From the NCBI RefSeq assembly GCF_009834365.1, contig NZ_CP041348.1, positions 1,112,501 through 1,176,500 of the forward strand: 64,000 nt of DNA. The letters are read 5' to 3'. This document shows positions 63,299 through 64,000 of this stretch, one piece after another (position 1 is the first letter of the stretch; each line of letters opens with the position of its first letter). The translations under genes and the position numbers were made by a program. The notes beneath the pieces are model-generated. The model made no database searches and had not been told where the DNA came from. It saw only the letters and a list, made by a program, of their open reading frames with translations. Origin of the DNA: Komagataeibacter xylinus (GTDB lineage Bacteria; Pseudomonadota; Alphaproteobacteria; Acetobacterales; Acetobacteraceae).

Positions 63299-63901
63299 TC
63301 ACCCTGCCTGCGCCGGCCCTTTTGACACGACCACCATGGCCGGCTTGAGCAGCCGCCCGTGCAGGGTCCAGGCCGGGGTCCAGGCCTCCATCACGGTATC
63401 GGCGGGATGTTCGTCGCTGTGCTGCTGGCTCATGGCCTGATGCAGGTTGGCGTCAAAGGGCTTGCCCTTCGCATCTTCCGCCTTGATGCCATTGCGCTCG
63501 AGAATGCCCATGAACGAACGCTCGGTGCTCTCGATGCCTTCGCGCATGCTGGTCAGCAGTTTGTCCTCGCCCTCGGCCGGCTTGGGCAGGCTGGCCAGCG
63601 CGCGCTTGAGGTTCTCGGCGGCCTCGACCACGTCCTTGGCGAATTTCTGCACGGCGTACTGCCGGGCGTCTTCCACTTCGCGCTTGGTGCGGGTGCGCAG
63701 GTTCTGCATGTCGGCTTCCGCGCGCATCCACTTGTCGCGCATGGCCGAGACTTCGGCTTCAAGCTCGGCTATGCGCGGATCGGGTCCGGCCTCCGCCTCG
63801 GGCGCTGCCGCTTCATGGGCGGGCGCTTCATGGGCGTCGGAGGGCGTGCCGTCGCCATGGGGGGCGTCGGCAAAGGGGGTGGGGTCTGTGTTCTCGCTCA
63901 T
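63299..63901 (-). CDS. grpE: Nucleotide exchange factor GrpE
   Basis: The 200-aa protein (ATG 63901) releases ADP from DnaK. An acidic, Ala/Pro/His-rich N-terminus (about 1-50) precedes a long dimerisation helix (AELEAEVSAMRDKWMRAEADMQNLRTRTKREVEDARQ). The C-terminal beta-wing holds DPNLHQAMS-like FDANLHQAMSQQ and GRLLKPAMVVVSKG. An earlier Met (63937) is possible but adds an unlikely stretch. Upstream hrcA, the usual neighbour, is outside the window. Confidence 0.95.
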   Translation of the reverse strand: MSENTDPTPFADAPHGDGTPSDAHEAPAHEAAAPEAEAGPDPRIAELEAEVSAMRDKWMRAEADMQNLRTRTKREVEDARQYAVQKFAKDVVEAAENLKRALASLPKPAEGEDKLLTSMREGIESTERSFMGILERNGIKAEDAKGKPFDANLHQAMSQQHSDEHPADTVMEAWTPAWTLHGRLLKPAMVVVSKGPAQAG

Positions 63902-64000
63902 GCTCTTACAAGTAGGTAACGACTGACCGATGGACAAGGCATTGCGCTCCCGGCAGGCATACCGATTTTGCGCAACATCCCTGCCGTGAACGGAGCAGCC

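Overview
The window reads as a chromosomal segment of a high-GC acetic acid bacterium (Acetobacteraceae), most likely Komagataeibacter or a close relative. This is an inference from gene content: alphaproteobacterial clusters (mnmE-mnmG-rsmG-parA-parB, trpB-trpA-accD-folC, grpE/dnaK/dnaJ), a 930-bp IS5-family element with the size and ends expected of the IS1031 group known from cellulose-producing Acetobacter, GT61/GT17 glycosyltransferases and Hint-domain surface proteins. No rRNA, CRISPR array or prophage was seen.

Region 1 (1-9489) is accessory DNA shaped by insertion sequences. A MerR-type regulator runs into the left edge. It faces a DJ-1/PfpI gene that an IS66-family element (986-3571, 8-bp target duplication) splits cleanly. 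A divergent Rossmann oxidoreductase (3872-4792) shares the control region, which holds two MerR-type promoters with 19-bp spacers. Next come a small zinc-ribbon gene with an internal amber codon, an AT-rich stretch, and a two-gene low-GC module: a 2-TM protein (5677-6558) overlapping a cupin-fold gene (6548-9489). The cupin gene is broken twice, by an IS110-family element (about 6811-8186) and an IS5/IS1031-like element (8285-9214). Removing both elements restores a 210-codon open frame with canonical cupin motifs. This module is the best candidate for an undescribed system.

Region 2 (9490-29830) is housekeeping and mostly on the minus strand: a DegP/HtrA protease, tadA, a histidine phosphatase, an unusual 703-aa PLP-fold protein, an RluA-type pseudouridine synthase, ftsK, rsmD, an RsuA/RluB-type synthase, a C26 peptidase, tRNA-Lys(CTT), then parB-parA-rsmG-mnmG-mnmE with two perfect parS sites lying inside rsmG and mnmE. 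This suggests, but does not prove, proximity to the origin. An AGT-like protein, a quinone oxidoreductase and rho close the region.

Region 3 (29800-40500) is cell-surface oriented: GT61, GT17 fused to a discoidin-like domain, a large exported protein of unknown function, a Hint-domain protein, an XRE regulator, a beta-barrel porin with a decayed partial copy of its 3' end 3 kb away, and CorA.

Region 4 (40680-64000) holds trpB-trpA-accD-folC, two MFS sugar porters, a Zur-like regulator with small companions, a flavin reductase, an enoyl-CoA hydratase family protein, a SelO-like pseudokinase with an AT-rich internal patch, an S9 peptidase, DedA, an SDR, trmB, metK, dapB, dnaJ, dnaK and grpE.

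At least nine intergenic copies of one repeat family, two hairpins enclosed by outer complementary arms, sit at gene 3' ends from 12 kb to 59 kb and probably act as terminators or processing signals.
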